Shown here piece by piece: positions 22,324 through 34,037 of a stretch of DNA of 64,000 bases (the first letter of the stretch is position 1; each line of letters begins with the position of its first letter). This DNA comes from Alisma plantago-aquatica (lineage: Eukaryota > Streptophyta > Magnoliopsida > Alismatales > Alismataceae). Under the pieces are notes generated by a model. It was given only the letters and a program-made list of their open reading frames with translations, ran no database searches and was not told the DNA's origin. The stretch is taken from NCBI GenBank assembly GCA_963693085.1, contig OY856410.1:566714406-566778405 (forward strand), read 5' to 3'. The translations under genes were made by a program, and so were the position numbers.

Positions 22324-25300
22324 TGTGGGCTCCGATCTCCAAAACCACGATATAAACATGATTTAAACTTAGCGGAAGCATTCGATTAGTTGCGGAATAT
22401 GAAAAATTACTGGAAATTAAAATTTTTGAGACAAGACCTGGAAATTATAAAATTCCTTTTATAAGAAACCAAGTAAATAGTTTACATCTCTGTTAAACCA
22501 CTTCTTGAGTAGTTATATACAACATGATTCAAAATCTCAGGAGCCAACACCAAAACTCAAAACACTGATTCCTAGGACCTGAGAGTACAGAGACGTCATA
22601 GGACCATCTAACTACATAACTCAGCAGCCAGTATCTCCACCTGAGATTCACTGCTGCCCTTGGTATTGTTGTTGTCGTTGTTGCTCATCCTTAAACGGTC
22701 TCCTTCGTCTTCGACGACCACCTAAAAAGAGTTGAAATCTACGGAGTGAGACAATGTACAAATTGTCACAGCGAGAGTTATAACTATCAACTAGAAGCTT
22801 TATTATAACATTAAGGAATATCATAGACAAGATAACATAAATCGTACAACAACAGGTTTAATAACAAGAGAAGCAACTTCTATCTGAGCAGTCATGTCTT
22901 TAAAGCATATAAAGGACATGTATACAAAATATCTGAACAGATCATTAATGTAAACAATGTAACACCAAACATTGTTCCTCGTAGTAACCTAAGTAGATAT
23001 ACTACGCGGTTGATTATGTTTTACAAACATTATTATGCCCTGTGGAGATGAGGTATACCGCTCATACTCCAACTGATCACTAGTAAGTTGCATCGGTATC
23101 ATACATAGGTCATCAAAAGAGCCGGATTCTTATGACCTCATCTTCCTCAGTCAGTTAGAGGATTGTTTGCAGGACATCTTGTGTCTCTGCTGTTATAGCT
23201 TACCAGGGTAATCTGGTCCTTTGCTATTTTAGAGTTACAGTGGCGTTCTGTACTCTCTTCATCACCGGAAGATTTCTTGTTTATCTCTCACCGATGCGGT
23301 GTTTGTGTCTTCTTTGGGAGATTTGTGGTACATCTCACCATTTGGTTTTGTAGTGAAGGATTGACGGTATCAATTCCTACACTAGGATGTAAGGATTTAC
23401 GCATCCATCTCCCCCACATACTCAAAAGTATGTGATCCAGGAGTTCCCTTAGGAAAACCTGTTTCACCATCATTTGGTCTCTGACAATGACGGATCTATG
23501 ATCAGGGCTCTACATGGAATGATTATACTAGATTAGTTAGGTACATTTCAGTATTCTTTTGACATCATACATGTTCTCAAACATTAATCATTAGCATGGC
23601 AGCTATGAAGATAGAATACTAAATGTAACAAGTCTAACTCACATCAATTATCATTTCTCAATCATTTCATCACAAGTCATCTGTTAAGCATGACTTTGAT
23701 GATATTTATAGCTTTCACAGCCCATCATTCTCATAGGATGCCACTCAACAAGGCATCAGAATATTTCACTTACTCATAAAGCTAAAGCATGCTTTCAATG
23801 AATATAGTTTCATAATCCATACATGGATATGATCATCATCTCATGACAACCTGCATGGTTAATTCAACTGATAACAGTAAACAATTCATTCTAGAAGTTA
23901 CACTTTCAAACTCTTAGAAGAGTCAAGTTCCCCAATATTCATCAATTAGGGTTATTCATTTCCTTTACTTATGATTAGGAATATTGATTCCTCATCTCAT
24001 ACTTCAATCATGAGGATTCATGCTTAAAAGCATAACTGGAAATAGGGTTTCACCCTTTACAAATTAAGGTTATTGAAATCTCTTTATCCTATAAGACATC
24101 ATATTTGGTAACTTGTTCTCAAAGTTTCATACCTAAAGGCATGACACAGGACTAAGGTTAACATACCCCATCCTTCATTGTTAATATTTCCTTTTTAGAT
24201 TATTAGTCCAATTGTAGTATGCAACTCTTCCATTCTTGGAAATATACCAGGGTATGATGAGTGTTTACCTTTAATTATAATGTTTATCAAACATCATAAT
24301 GATTACCAATTCAAGGTGTGAATTCATTTCTCATCCTTATCATGGTATGATTACATCATACTCATTGGTTTGGTTATACATCACTCAAAGGCATAACCCT
24401 GAATTACTACATTTATCAGATCACCATAAACTAGGGTTTACTATTCTCATTATATTTTATCACCCTAGAATTAGGGTTTACAATTCACATTATATGTTAT
24501 CACCCTTGAATTAGGGTTTACTATTCACATTATATGTTATCACCCTTGAATTAGGGTTTACTATTCACATTATATGTTATCACCCTTGAATTAGGGTTTA
24601 CTATTCACATTATGGTGAGTTGAACTCATAACATTGTCATGTATGAGGAACATCATCATTGATGCTCTCATATTAGTTTAAGATTCATCATTTATCATAA
24701 TTAGGGTTCCATGATCTCACATAGGTGGATCATACCCTAATCATGCACATTCATGTGTATTGAAGGTACTTTACTTGAATTTTCATCATAAAAGGGTACT
24801 TTCTCTTTCTTAAGATACTTTCTCTCTCCTCATACTTGTAGATGGTGATAACACCAATCTAGATCAGGTTGGGTTAAGTTCACTTTGATTAACATAGACC
24901 AAATCACCACTATTGAGTGATTAGGGTTTGATTAGAACAAGGTTTTACTCAATTGAACCTTTCAAGGGTATTATGGTAAATTACACATTGATCATCATCA
25001 TGGTTTAATTTACTAACCACTTGACCCTTAATGTCATTTGGTATCATTAGGGTTTAGGTGGAACAACTATTAAACCATTTAAGACTTCAAGGCATTAGGA
25101 AGACTTAACTTCAAATGTCTCCAATAGGTTTCACACCTTCAACCTTCAAACGATCATGAGATCATATAAGGTTGTAGACCGTTTAAGCTTTGTAGACCGT
25201 TTAAGGTTTGGTTGACATCAAGACCGTATAACACTCAAGTCCTTTTACCGTCATTCGGTCTTGAGGTCGAATGGTCTCATTCGGTCTTGAGGTCGAATGG

Positions 25301-27936
25301 TCTCATTCGGTCTTGAGGTCGAATGATCTCATTCGGTCTTGAGGTCGAATGGATTCATTCGGTCTTGAGGTCGAATGATATCTTTCGGTCTTGAGGTCGA
25401 ATGGATTCATTCGGTCTTGAGGTCTAATAACCTCATACGGTCTTGAGGTCGAATGACCTCATACGGTCTTGAGGTCGAATGACCTCATACGGTCTTGAGG
25501 TCGAATGACCTCAAAAGCTCAAGATCGTATGGACCTCCAAGGTGGTTCAAAGGGTAAACTCGATTAGGGTTTCTTATGTTGAAGCCTTCAATTGGTCTCA
25601 AGCTTGCTAACCACTTATCAATTGAGACAATTAGGGTTAGCCTTAACCAATTTGTTACTCAATTGACCCTCAATTGATATCCAATTAGGGTTGGAGTTGG
25701 TTCAATTAAGGTCTATAAACGTTCAACCATCAACACTCAACAATGTGAATCAAATCGAAGTTGAACCCATCAATTGACCTCCAATTGGGCTCAAACTTGG
25801 CCCAAACGGTCTTGATACCGTTTTCCCAAGAATTCATCAAAATCTAGATTGATTTGATAGGGGTTGAACCTTAATTAAGTCACAAATCAGCAATTTGATT
25901 ATTTCAATAACCCATTGTAATTGGACCCTCAATTGATCAAATTACCTTAACCCTAGACCTCCAAACGGTCTTGGGTTGTCACCAAACGGTCTTGAGACTG
26001 TTTGGATGAGTTCCAAACGGTCTTGAGACCGTTTGCCCATCCATCCTTTGGACTCTAGTGAAAATTCATCAAGGTTTGATTTATTGAGTTGATCATTACA
26101 TCAATACTTAATTGCAATGTAATTTGGTATCTTTGTACCTTCAATTGGTCAACTATACTTGACCCCAGACCTCCATACGGTCTTGGGTGATCCCCAAACG
26201 GTCTTGAGACCGTTAGGATGATTCCCCAAATGGTCTTGAGACCGTTTGGGCTAATCAACCCAAAATCTCAAATTAGCTCATTGTGATTTCAGCACTGCTT
26301 TCAATTAGGGTTTGCCCTAGTAATCAACCTTCAACTCTTAACTCGTTTGGAATTAGTCCATCAAATTTGGTGAGTCATTAATTAACATCATTATGAACAG
26401 TAATCTCATGCGGTCAACGCTTAGTCAACCATCTTATACGGTCTTGAGACCGTTTTCCCAAAAAGGGCAAATTAAGCAGATTGAAAATCAGAACTAAATT
26501 CAATTGGATTTGCTAATTGATTTGCTTATACCTCAGGATCCCTTTGGAGTTAACCTTTCGAATTTTGTGGGTGATTAACCTACATAATTTTGAACAGGAT
26601 TCCCATACGGTCCACGCTTGGTCAACGCGGCCATACGGTCTTGAGACCGTATGCCTTCATACGACCTTGAAACCGTTTGCCCACCAAACGGTTTTGTAAA
26701 CCGTATGGGCAATTGGTTGAGGTCGTATGGTAAAGTGGAAAACTGTGGATAAGCATAGGAAATAAAGCCCTCATCTTCCAGCTCAAGAACAGAAACAGTT
26801 CCTCACGGATTTGCTTGCAAGGATGCAAGGGAAGATAGGGAAGAAGAAGAACTAGCAACTATATGCATAGAAAAAGATGTATAATCAAAGCATAAAGTTT
26901 AGAGTTATAAAACCCACCTAAAGCTTGCCCCTTGAGCTCCAAGCTTCCAAGATCCAAGCTTTAATGGCGTCTTTGAGCTCCACAGGTCGGCCAAGGTGAA
27001 TTCTCCAAGGAAAAGTTGGAAAGGAATGGCTAGAAAGATAGAGCTAGGTGAGCTAGCCATGAATTCAACCTTGAAAACGAGTTTCCTCCATGAATTCAAG
27101 CAAAAAGGGATGATCCAAACTTACCTAGGACCCTTGGTCGTCCTTCTCTGCTCCAGAGCTTAGCCTTGGTCGGTTTTGAGCAAGGGGAAAAGAAATGAAA
27201 GGAAGAGGATCGTTCCCTTGCTAAGTGAGAAAAGTAGTATATATACTTAAGTGAAATTACAACATAAGAACATATGTTTTCCTCATTTCTCATCTAAGTC
27301 CTTCCTTTCTTCCTTGCAAGTCCCCACATCTTATTTATAAGGACAAACTCCTTCTAAGGTCAAGAATTGTAGGCAAAAAGGATCAACCCATCCCTAAAGC
27401 ATACACATAAAAGGGCTATTATACATACACCTTAATTATTCAATCACAAAGGTGTTCTTTATTATATGATTATTCACATGAAATAACCTTTTCATCATTT
27501 CTCTTTTAAATGATGCCAAGAGTCATAAAAGATATTTTAGATGATGTATTTTACAAGTTGCACCCCTCAAATTGGGTAAATTTCATTTTACACCAATTTA
27601 GGGTTTTTAAGTACAGGGGTTGCTTCCACAGCTGCACCTTGGTGCTCAAGCTTGGGAAATCCCTCAAACCTCATCATATTCATTCGTATGTTGTCTCAAC
27701 ATTGAAGGAACATATAAACATGTGAATTTTGCAAGTTAACCCCTCTGATTGGGCAAATTGCACATAGGTCCATGTATTGCAAATAATACTTCAACATTGG
27801 TTTACAAGGGACAAAAATGGAAACATGTGTTCCATAAAAGCTTTAATTATATACTAAAGGATAATTACAACCATCCAATTTCATAATTAGGCAAAACACC
27901 TAGGGTTAGCTCATAACCCAGGTCAGGGGTGTTACA
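22324..27936 (-). repeat. 5' LTR of element D (right copy)
   Basis: It is the partner of 14433-20077. The arrays sit at 24431-24613 (40 bp), 25252-25515 (26 bp) and 25800-26710 (palindromes). It differs from the left copy by scattered transitions and small copy-number changes in the arrays. No gene is present. Confidence 0.95.
25252..25515 (-). repeat. 26-bp hairpin-unit tandem array (D right LTR)
   Basis: Same unit and order as 17361-17625, with a few single-base differences and slightly different unit content near 25370-25430. Confidence 0.9.
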
Positions 27937-27941
27937 GAGTA

Positions 27942-29084
27942 AGACCCACAGGGAGAAGGTCATAGGACCTAGCCTCCAATATATGATGTATGTGTTAAAA
28001 AAAATGTCCTACACTAGATTACTCTCGAGTGTTGAGTTGAGTCTTTATGCATGATTCAAATCTATATGTGAGAATTGGGTAAAAAAAAGGATGGGTAGAT
28101 GACCCATATGATAAAGACAATCCTTTGGCTGAGTTAGGTCCTAGCTAGAGTGACATATTTTGTGAATCTCATCATTAGTTGCAAGTGAGGTAATATATGA
28201 ACTCTAGTTACGAGAGTATGATGCTTTGTGCAAAAGATACTCAACATAAATGTTCTCCCTTCTTCTTCTCTTTCTTAATATATGATGATAGAAACTTCAC
28301 TTGAGCTATATAGATGATTTATATATGAGGAGTCACTCGTATAAGCTTGACCTATTCTATATTTCCCCCCTATATCATACATGTAGCACCCAAGATTGAA
28401 ATCATGATAAGTTTGACTTTAAAATATTATCTTCCCTTCATATTAAACATGAAAGATATGATGATGAGATCATGGGATAACCTTAGTATATTCTCTTTTT
28501 CCCTTCACATAATACATGCAAGACATAAAAAGTTGAACTCATGAACTTGATATAAAGATATTTTTGGATCATAGGATATATGATCAGAAATATAGTTCGT
28601 AACTTTGATCCTTTGCAATGTATGCTTCTAAGTTGAGTATGGATATCACACCATAGGATGAAACCCTAATGGTCAAACATGTTACGTAAGTCCTTCTTAA
28701 ATAGAAAAATTCTAATATCAAGGATGAAGATAAATCTCCTCTAAGATGTTAATGATGTTAGATTTGAATGATCTGAATATCATGGCTAATAAATGTTTTT
28801 CCTCCTAAACATTAAAACTATGAACAAACCATGTACCCTTAGAGGTGATGTAACCCTAAGATATCATAATGTCATGTTATGGCTAAGACATTAAGTGATG
28901 CTTCCACATATATAAGGTGGGGTGGACGCACCCAAGAATCTCTAGACCCTAAGCTAACAACTTAGAGTGCATGCAATTATGGTGGTCTTAGAACCTAAGC
29001 AATGATGATGTATGTGAAGTTGAACTCCTAAATAGCCTCTTAAGGATGAGATTAGTTGAATTTCGAGGAAGAAATTCCATATAT
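27942..29084 (+). other. Non-coding internal sequence of C, right part
   Basis: It continues C after the D insertion. No long frame or domain is present. A GAATTTCGAGGAAGAAATTC block near 29058-29078 resembles the tail of a chromovirus pol region. Confidence 0.75.
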
Positions 29085-29095
29085 GATGGGGTGAA
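29085..29095 (+). other. PPT of element C
   Basis: GATGGGGTGAA abuts the TGTGATGACC start of the 3' LTR. Confidence 0.65.
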
Positions 29096-32000
29096 TGTGA
29101 TGACCCAGAATTTTAGGGTTTTGATACCCAATACGGTATTGGAGGTAAACCTAGAGTAAAATAGTTATTAATGGACATGAGGTAGTATACAGTCAAATTG
29201 AATAAATTAGGCTTGTGTTAATAATTTTGTAGGATGTCTGATGTGTAGCTAAGTCCAATATCTTTATATATGTACCACTTTGGGGTACTTATGACTTCAT
29301 GTGTCAATGAGAGCATACATGAATCCATATGGTTGAACATTGATATGAGTATGCACCATGATCAATGTAATAGGATCAAACATGTTTCATCAAGGTTTGG
29401 TAACTAATTGATCTATATTTAAGGTTGATACACTTAATTATGAGACTATTTGAGGACTTAAATTAGAATAAACAAATGTTGGATTCTTGGTCTCAAATTT
29501 GGTTGAATGCCAGACCACATTACGAGTAACTAGTGCCTAAAATTTTGGTATCTTTTGAACAAACCATTAGATACGTATTGAGGTTGGGAATCTTGGTATA
29601 ATTAATAAGGTTTGAGTTATAGCTGAACTAAATTTGATATAGTTAGATGTCACACAACTCTTCATGTACCGAGGCTGTTGGGAACCACCTTGAAGCCTGG
29701 GATGTGTGGCCCTCATCTGAGCGTTAAGGGAGGAATCAAGAGCAGGGAGTTCGTCCCTAACATCCGATCACTGCCGGACAGAAAGAGGCTGACCAAGTCT
29801 TGCAATCTTCAACGTCCAGCACCACATATCGCGATCTATATGTGATTCAAGCCGAGAAATCAGTTCCTCCTTATTAGTATCTATCTCCCAACCGGTATCA
29901 CACTGGTTTAGGTTCTAAGACGAGACCACAAGAACCCTCTTCTCCTCCGCCCTCTCCACTGACAGATGATGGGGTTCCGAGTCCAAAGAGCTCTCGCTCG
30001 GCTCCTACCTTCCACAATCGCAGTTTTACCCAAAAGTCTTCCATGGCCAGTTGAAGCAGCAAGCTCTCCACGCCACCTCGCCACATCATACTACCTCCTT
30101 TCAGTTCGTGGAGCACAATCCGACGCCGAGGGACTCGCTTTGAGGATCAATTTTGGGTGAGTCCAGCCTAGGAACCTCGGCGGATTCTGTCTGTCTCTCC
30201 ATTGCCAAAAACTATGACCATGAGTAGGATCACGGTGGCAAGAATCGAGACCGGTGATGGACTCACAAGCGGGTGTCAGACTGGCTCTCGTCCATGGAGA
30301 AGCAACGGAGAAGCCGACGGCGCCGTAGGCAGGCTAGCGGAGTGCTTGGGTGTAGCAGATCATGGAGGACGTAGGAACACCCTCTGCGAGGCCAGATGCG
30401 GCGGGTTCCTGGATCCCGGAGGAGGCGCAAAGAGCTCGACGATGAGCGACATCTGGGAGAAGCTTCGACGGTGAGGTGGCCGGAGAACCCGCCGATCTAG
30501 AACGGTAGAGGCATAACACCTGAGTCGAGTGGCCGTGGAGATGCGGAGGCCTACTTCGAAGGTGAGGGTGGCTTTTGGAGATGACGAGGACCACTCCAAC
30601 TCTGTTGTTTTCTCTCCGGAGGAGGGCTCATGCGGTGGAGCTCTGTTTCACAGAGGAAACAGAGTCCTCGCGTGCGGGATCGCGAGAAAAGGGGGAGAAG
30701 CCCGACCGGGCAAACGGACCCTCAAGTCCACAGATCCTGCCCCAGACCCGGACTGGGTCCAAGATAAGAGAGGAAAGGAGTGTGCCCCCCCCCCCCCCAC
30801 TTTGCCACGTGTCGATGCTGGGTTGGCCGAGAAAGGTAATTATCTCACAAAATGTTCAGATTTTCAATAATCTGTAGAAATTAGTACGAATGTCAGAAAA
30901 ATAAGTACAATATACCGAAATTCTCAGAAAAATGTGTAGAATGCAGTGGAAGCATAATATCTGTCCTTTTATGCACTAATCTCAGTTATATCATATAACT
31001 TGTGAAATGCTTGTTTAATGGAAAATAAATATCAAAGAATGATATAAAATCATGGAAAAATATCAGTAAGTCCACAATTATGTGTAGAATGCATATAATG
31101 TCAGATATGGTCATGTTGATGCATGAAATCCTGTAATTTGATTAATATGTCTAATTAGGGCTAATAACACTAAAGATAATGCAATTAATGCATACATGCT
31201 CAATAAATGATGAAATTCACAGAACATTCTCATATCTGTAACTGAAAGATAATATGTAAATATGAGACCAGTTGTGTACACGAAATTCCTGTTGTAAGAA
31301 GATGAACCTTGATACATGGGTTGTAACCCTAACTTGAGTAATGTATATAAACTAGGGTTATTATGTGCACAAAAAGAATATGGGACCTAATATTCAGATA
31401 ATGAATCACAATCTGGAAAATGACATCAGTAAGATAAATATAAGACAATAATACAAGTAAATGTTGGAATATCCTAATGAGATAATATAAACCCTAATGA
31501 ACACGACTAGGGTTAAGATGATGAGAATCTGATGATAGGATGTGGTTTTGTTATTAACCAGGTGATGACCAGATATCTAGATGAGCAAGAATGATTAGAA
31601 ATCTTTGAACTCAGGTACGTGGGATTTATTAAGTATAAGACTAGTTTTCTGGTTGCATATGATATGTGATATCTTGAATGCTCGTATTTGGATATGATTG
31701 CCTGGTTGAACTATTATGAGTTATACATCGCCAAATCTAATAGAACATAATTGAGTATGATGGGTTGTAGCTACATGCACTGCCTAATGCTGGATGTATG
31801 TGCCTAACATGGATGTATGAAATCTGGCCCATGTTAGATGTATGTATCCCTCTTTTTTTCTTCTCTATGACCCACATTAGATGTATGTCGAAAAGGTGCT
31901 TGAAGTAGTACAATCGCATCAAATGACATGTTAAAAGGAATGTTTACCTGATTATCGCTTTAAATAATGTTTTCTTTTACTCTTTCTTTCTCAAGTTATT

Positions 32001-32398
32001 TCATTTATGCAAACATATTAGTATGTATCTTTCTACCCACGTACACAACACCTTGTGTGTTGATTCGTTGTTTCACGTATGTTTTAGGTTCAGAGCTAGC
32101 GTGGGATAAAAGAAAGGAAGTGAGCAGTTGTCCAGGTTGTACCTATTGTGTAGATCCTAGTTTAGCATACATGTTCTTAGACTGTAGAATCTTCATTCAA
32201 TATGTAATTGTAAATCATTGTGTAATAACTCATGTTGTATAAATATACATGTTGAATGTTGAGAAATGTTATGGTTGTATGTTCATGTATGCGTATTATG
32301 CTTCCACATCGCTTTCTGGTATGATTGTTTGATGTCTTCAGATTATGGGCTCTCATTCCCAATAGGGTTTGGAGAAACCAAAATCCGGGGACGTCACA
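29096..32398 (+). repeat. 3' LTR of element C
   Basis: It is the partner of 10312-13611 and is followed by the second GGATT at 32399-32403. Its GC island (29640-30835) opens slightly longer chance frames (for example 30529-30870) than the 5' copy, because of indels and transitions. Confidence 0.95.
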
Positions 32399-32403
32399 GG
32401 ATT

Positions 32404-32704
32404 GAATGATGAAATGTCTATTCCGGCATCTGCCCTAGAAAGTAGTCAGAGGTTTGCCACATTTGTGGAGTCAAATCGAAGGATAGAAGGGTCTATGACA
32501 AAGAAACATGAGACATACCTTAAAAGGAAGTCTAAACAGTCACAAGAACAAGGAATTGGTGGTACTAAACAATCAAAGATTTTAGTAGTACCGACTCAAC
32601 CACAATGTAGTGCACCCAAGCAGTAGTCACCTAAAAGGCTCCGAGCTTGCTATAGATGTGGACAGAGAGGACATTTAAGGTGGCAATGTGCAAATAGAAA
32701 GTGA
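32404..32704 (+). pseudogene. gag: Gag C-terminal part with zinc knuckle, element B
   Basis: Coding resumes after element C. A Lys/Gln-rich linker is followed, after an in-frame stop at about 32624, by a nucleocapsid zinc knuckle CYRCGQRGHLRWQC (32648-32689), a complete CX2CX4HX4C motif. Stops follow immediately at about 32702, with no protease motif. It belongs with the N-terminal part at 9650-10311. The zinc knuckle would bind the element's RNA. Only one knuckle is seen, against two in D. Confidence 0.8.
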
Positions 32705-34021
32705 TGACGTGACCCAACAGACAAGACACTGGATAACTTGTGAGAGGTAGACATGTCAAGATAAAACTTTCTATTTTGAAATATCCTCTACTCTCTACTA
32801 TAAGAAAGGTAGTGTTGTTTAGTTCATCTGTATAATCCTTTGAGGAAATGAGGAAGAGTTAAGTAGGATGAAAACTTGTGTTCAGTTTAATATTCTTTTA
32901 TATGTTTTGAAATTTCTCTTTCTTCATTAAGGAAGGGAAGAGATGAAAAAGGAAATCAGAGAAAATCTAAGATATTAAGTATATCAAATATAAAGAGATG
33001 AAAACATAAAATAAAATAAATGCATACTACCTAATTTCAGTTCTTGAATACCTTGGCCAGGTATTCATTTATTGAAGGCAAGGTAAGTATGACATACCTA
33101 GATTGTTATCTTTCTGATTACTCTGATCAAGTAATCATTCTGAAACAATCCAAAGAAGCCTAATCAAGAAGGAGATGTGGCATGGATATTTCTACCACAT
33201 TCTAATTGATATACGGAGGAATTAGATTTAATTATAAATAAACTTATAAGCAAAAATAAGATGTTTAGAATAATGTATATCCTGGTCCTCAGACCTAAAG
33301 GTAACAGTTATCTGATAAGATATAACAATGTTCAGTAATGAACTAAGGGTTGGAATACCCTGATCTAGTAAATCATGATAATGATAATTCTGAGAGGTGG
33401 TGATATGTAATCATCTCTATAATTTCTATAATGAAGGCAAGGAACTTAAGAGGAATAAGATTGAATTACACATGAACAATTGAAAGTTCATGCAACAATT
33501 TGAAGAGGTACTTTGTGTTGATTACCTAGAAGGGCCAACTGTGAAATCAAACTAGTTATATAAAATACTATGGACATCATATGTTAGGGGTTTATGCCTT
33601 GCATAAACATAACATCAATAAGGATGTGAACTCTGGTCTCTCTTTGGAAGCAAAATGTTTAATTAAATGAGGAGTATGGGAGACCCCCAGAATCAAGAAT
33701 TATGTCACATTAAGTTATAAGTGAGAAAGGTGATAATCAGTGAGGTTTGACACATGAATTAAATAAGGTATGTATAATATTCTCTTTATTAAGAATGGTG
33801 TGACCTGACACAGAATCGATTTTACAGTCAATAATGAAAAGGACAGTAGAGTATGTGTCCTATGTGACAAGTTCTATGATGAGTCCGTATGGGAGGACTT
33901 TGTGTTGATCAAAGTTCTATGGTATCTCCATGACATTGAGATGTTATGTGGAGACTTGATGATATAACGAATGAACAATATTTGTCTCCTTTTATCTGGG
34001 ATTTTGGGGACGAAATCCTTA
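32705..34021 (+). other. Non-coding 3' internal sequence of B
   Basis: No pol motif is visible. Blocks are shared with the non-coding part of D. It ends in GATTTTGGGGACGAAATCC (about 33999-34017), a landmark just before the 3' LTR of many chromoviruses. Confidence 0.7.
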
Positions 34022-34037
34022 TTAGGGGTTTATAATG
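34022..34037 (+). other. PPT region of B
   Basis: TTAGGGGTTTATAATG lies directly before the TGTAACATCC of the 3' LTR, nearly as in D. Confidence 0.65.

Larger units (their letters stand above)
14433..27936 (-). mobile_element. Element D: non-autonomous giant-LTR Gypsy element, innermost of the nest
   Basis: LTRs of 5645 bp (14433-20077) and 5613 bp (22324-27936) are flanked by perfect GAGTA duplications. Orientation is minus: the PBS complement lies beside the right LTR and the PPT beside the left. The internal domain is only about 2.2 kb, with a Gag frame lacking the capsid domain, a frameshifted protease start and non-coding sequence. RT and integrase are missing. LTR start, palindromes, PBS and PPT match element B, so the two belong to one family. 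The first 280 aligned LTR bases show four transitions and no indel. Confidence 0.95.
10312..32398 (+). mobile_element. Element C: non-coding LTR element (LARD-like) inserted in B gag
   Basis: Two 3.3-kb LTRs (10312-13611 and 29096-32398) are flanked by perfect GGATT duplications. A perfect iMet PBS lies at 13614-13625 and a PPT at 29085-29095. After removal of nested element D, the internal domain is only about 2 kb and has no recognisable Gag, protease, RT or integrase. The GAATTTCGAGGAAGAAATTCC block just before the 3' LTR resembles the end of chromoviral pol transcripts, so the parent was probably a chromovirus. The AT-rich LTR parts are almost identical, so insertion is fairly recent. Confidence 0.93.

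Noticed and set aside
30529..30870. 113-codon frame in the C 3' LTR GC island
   Set aside because: The 5' LTR copy has a shorter, different frame because of indels. GC-rich sequence lacks stops by chance.
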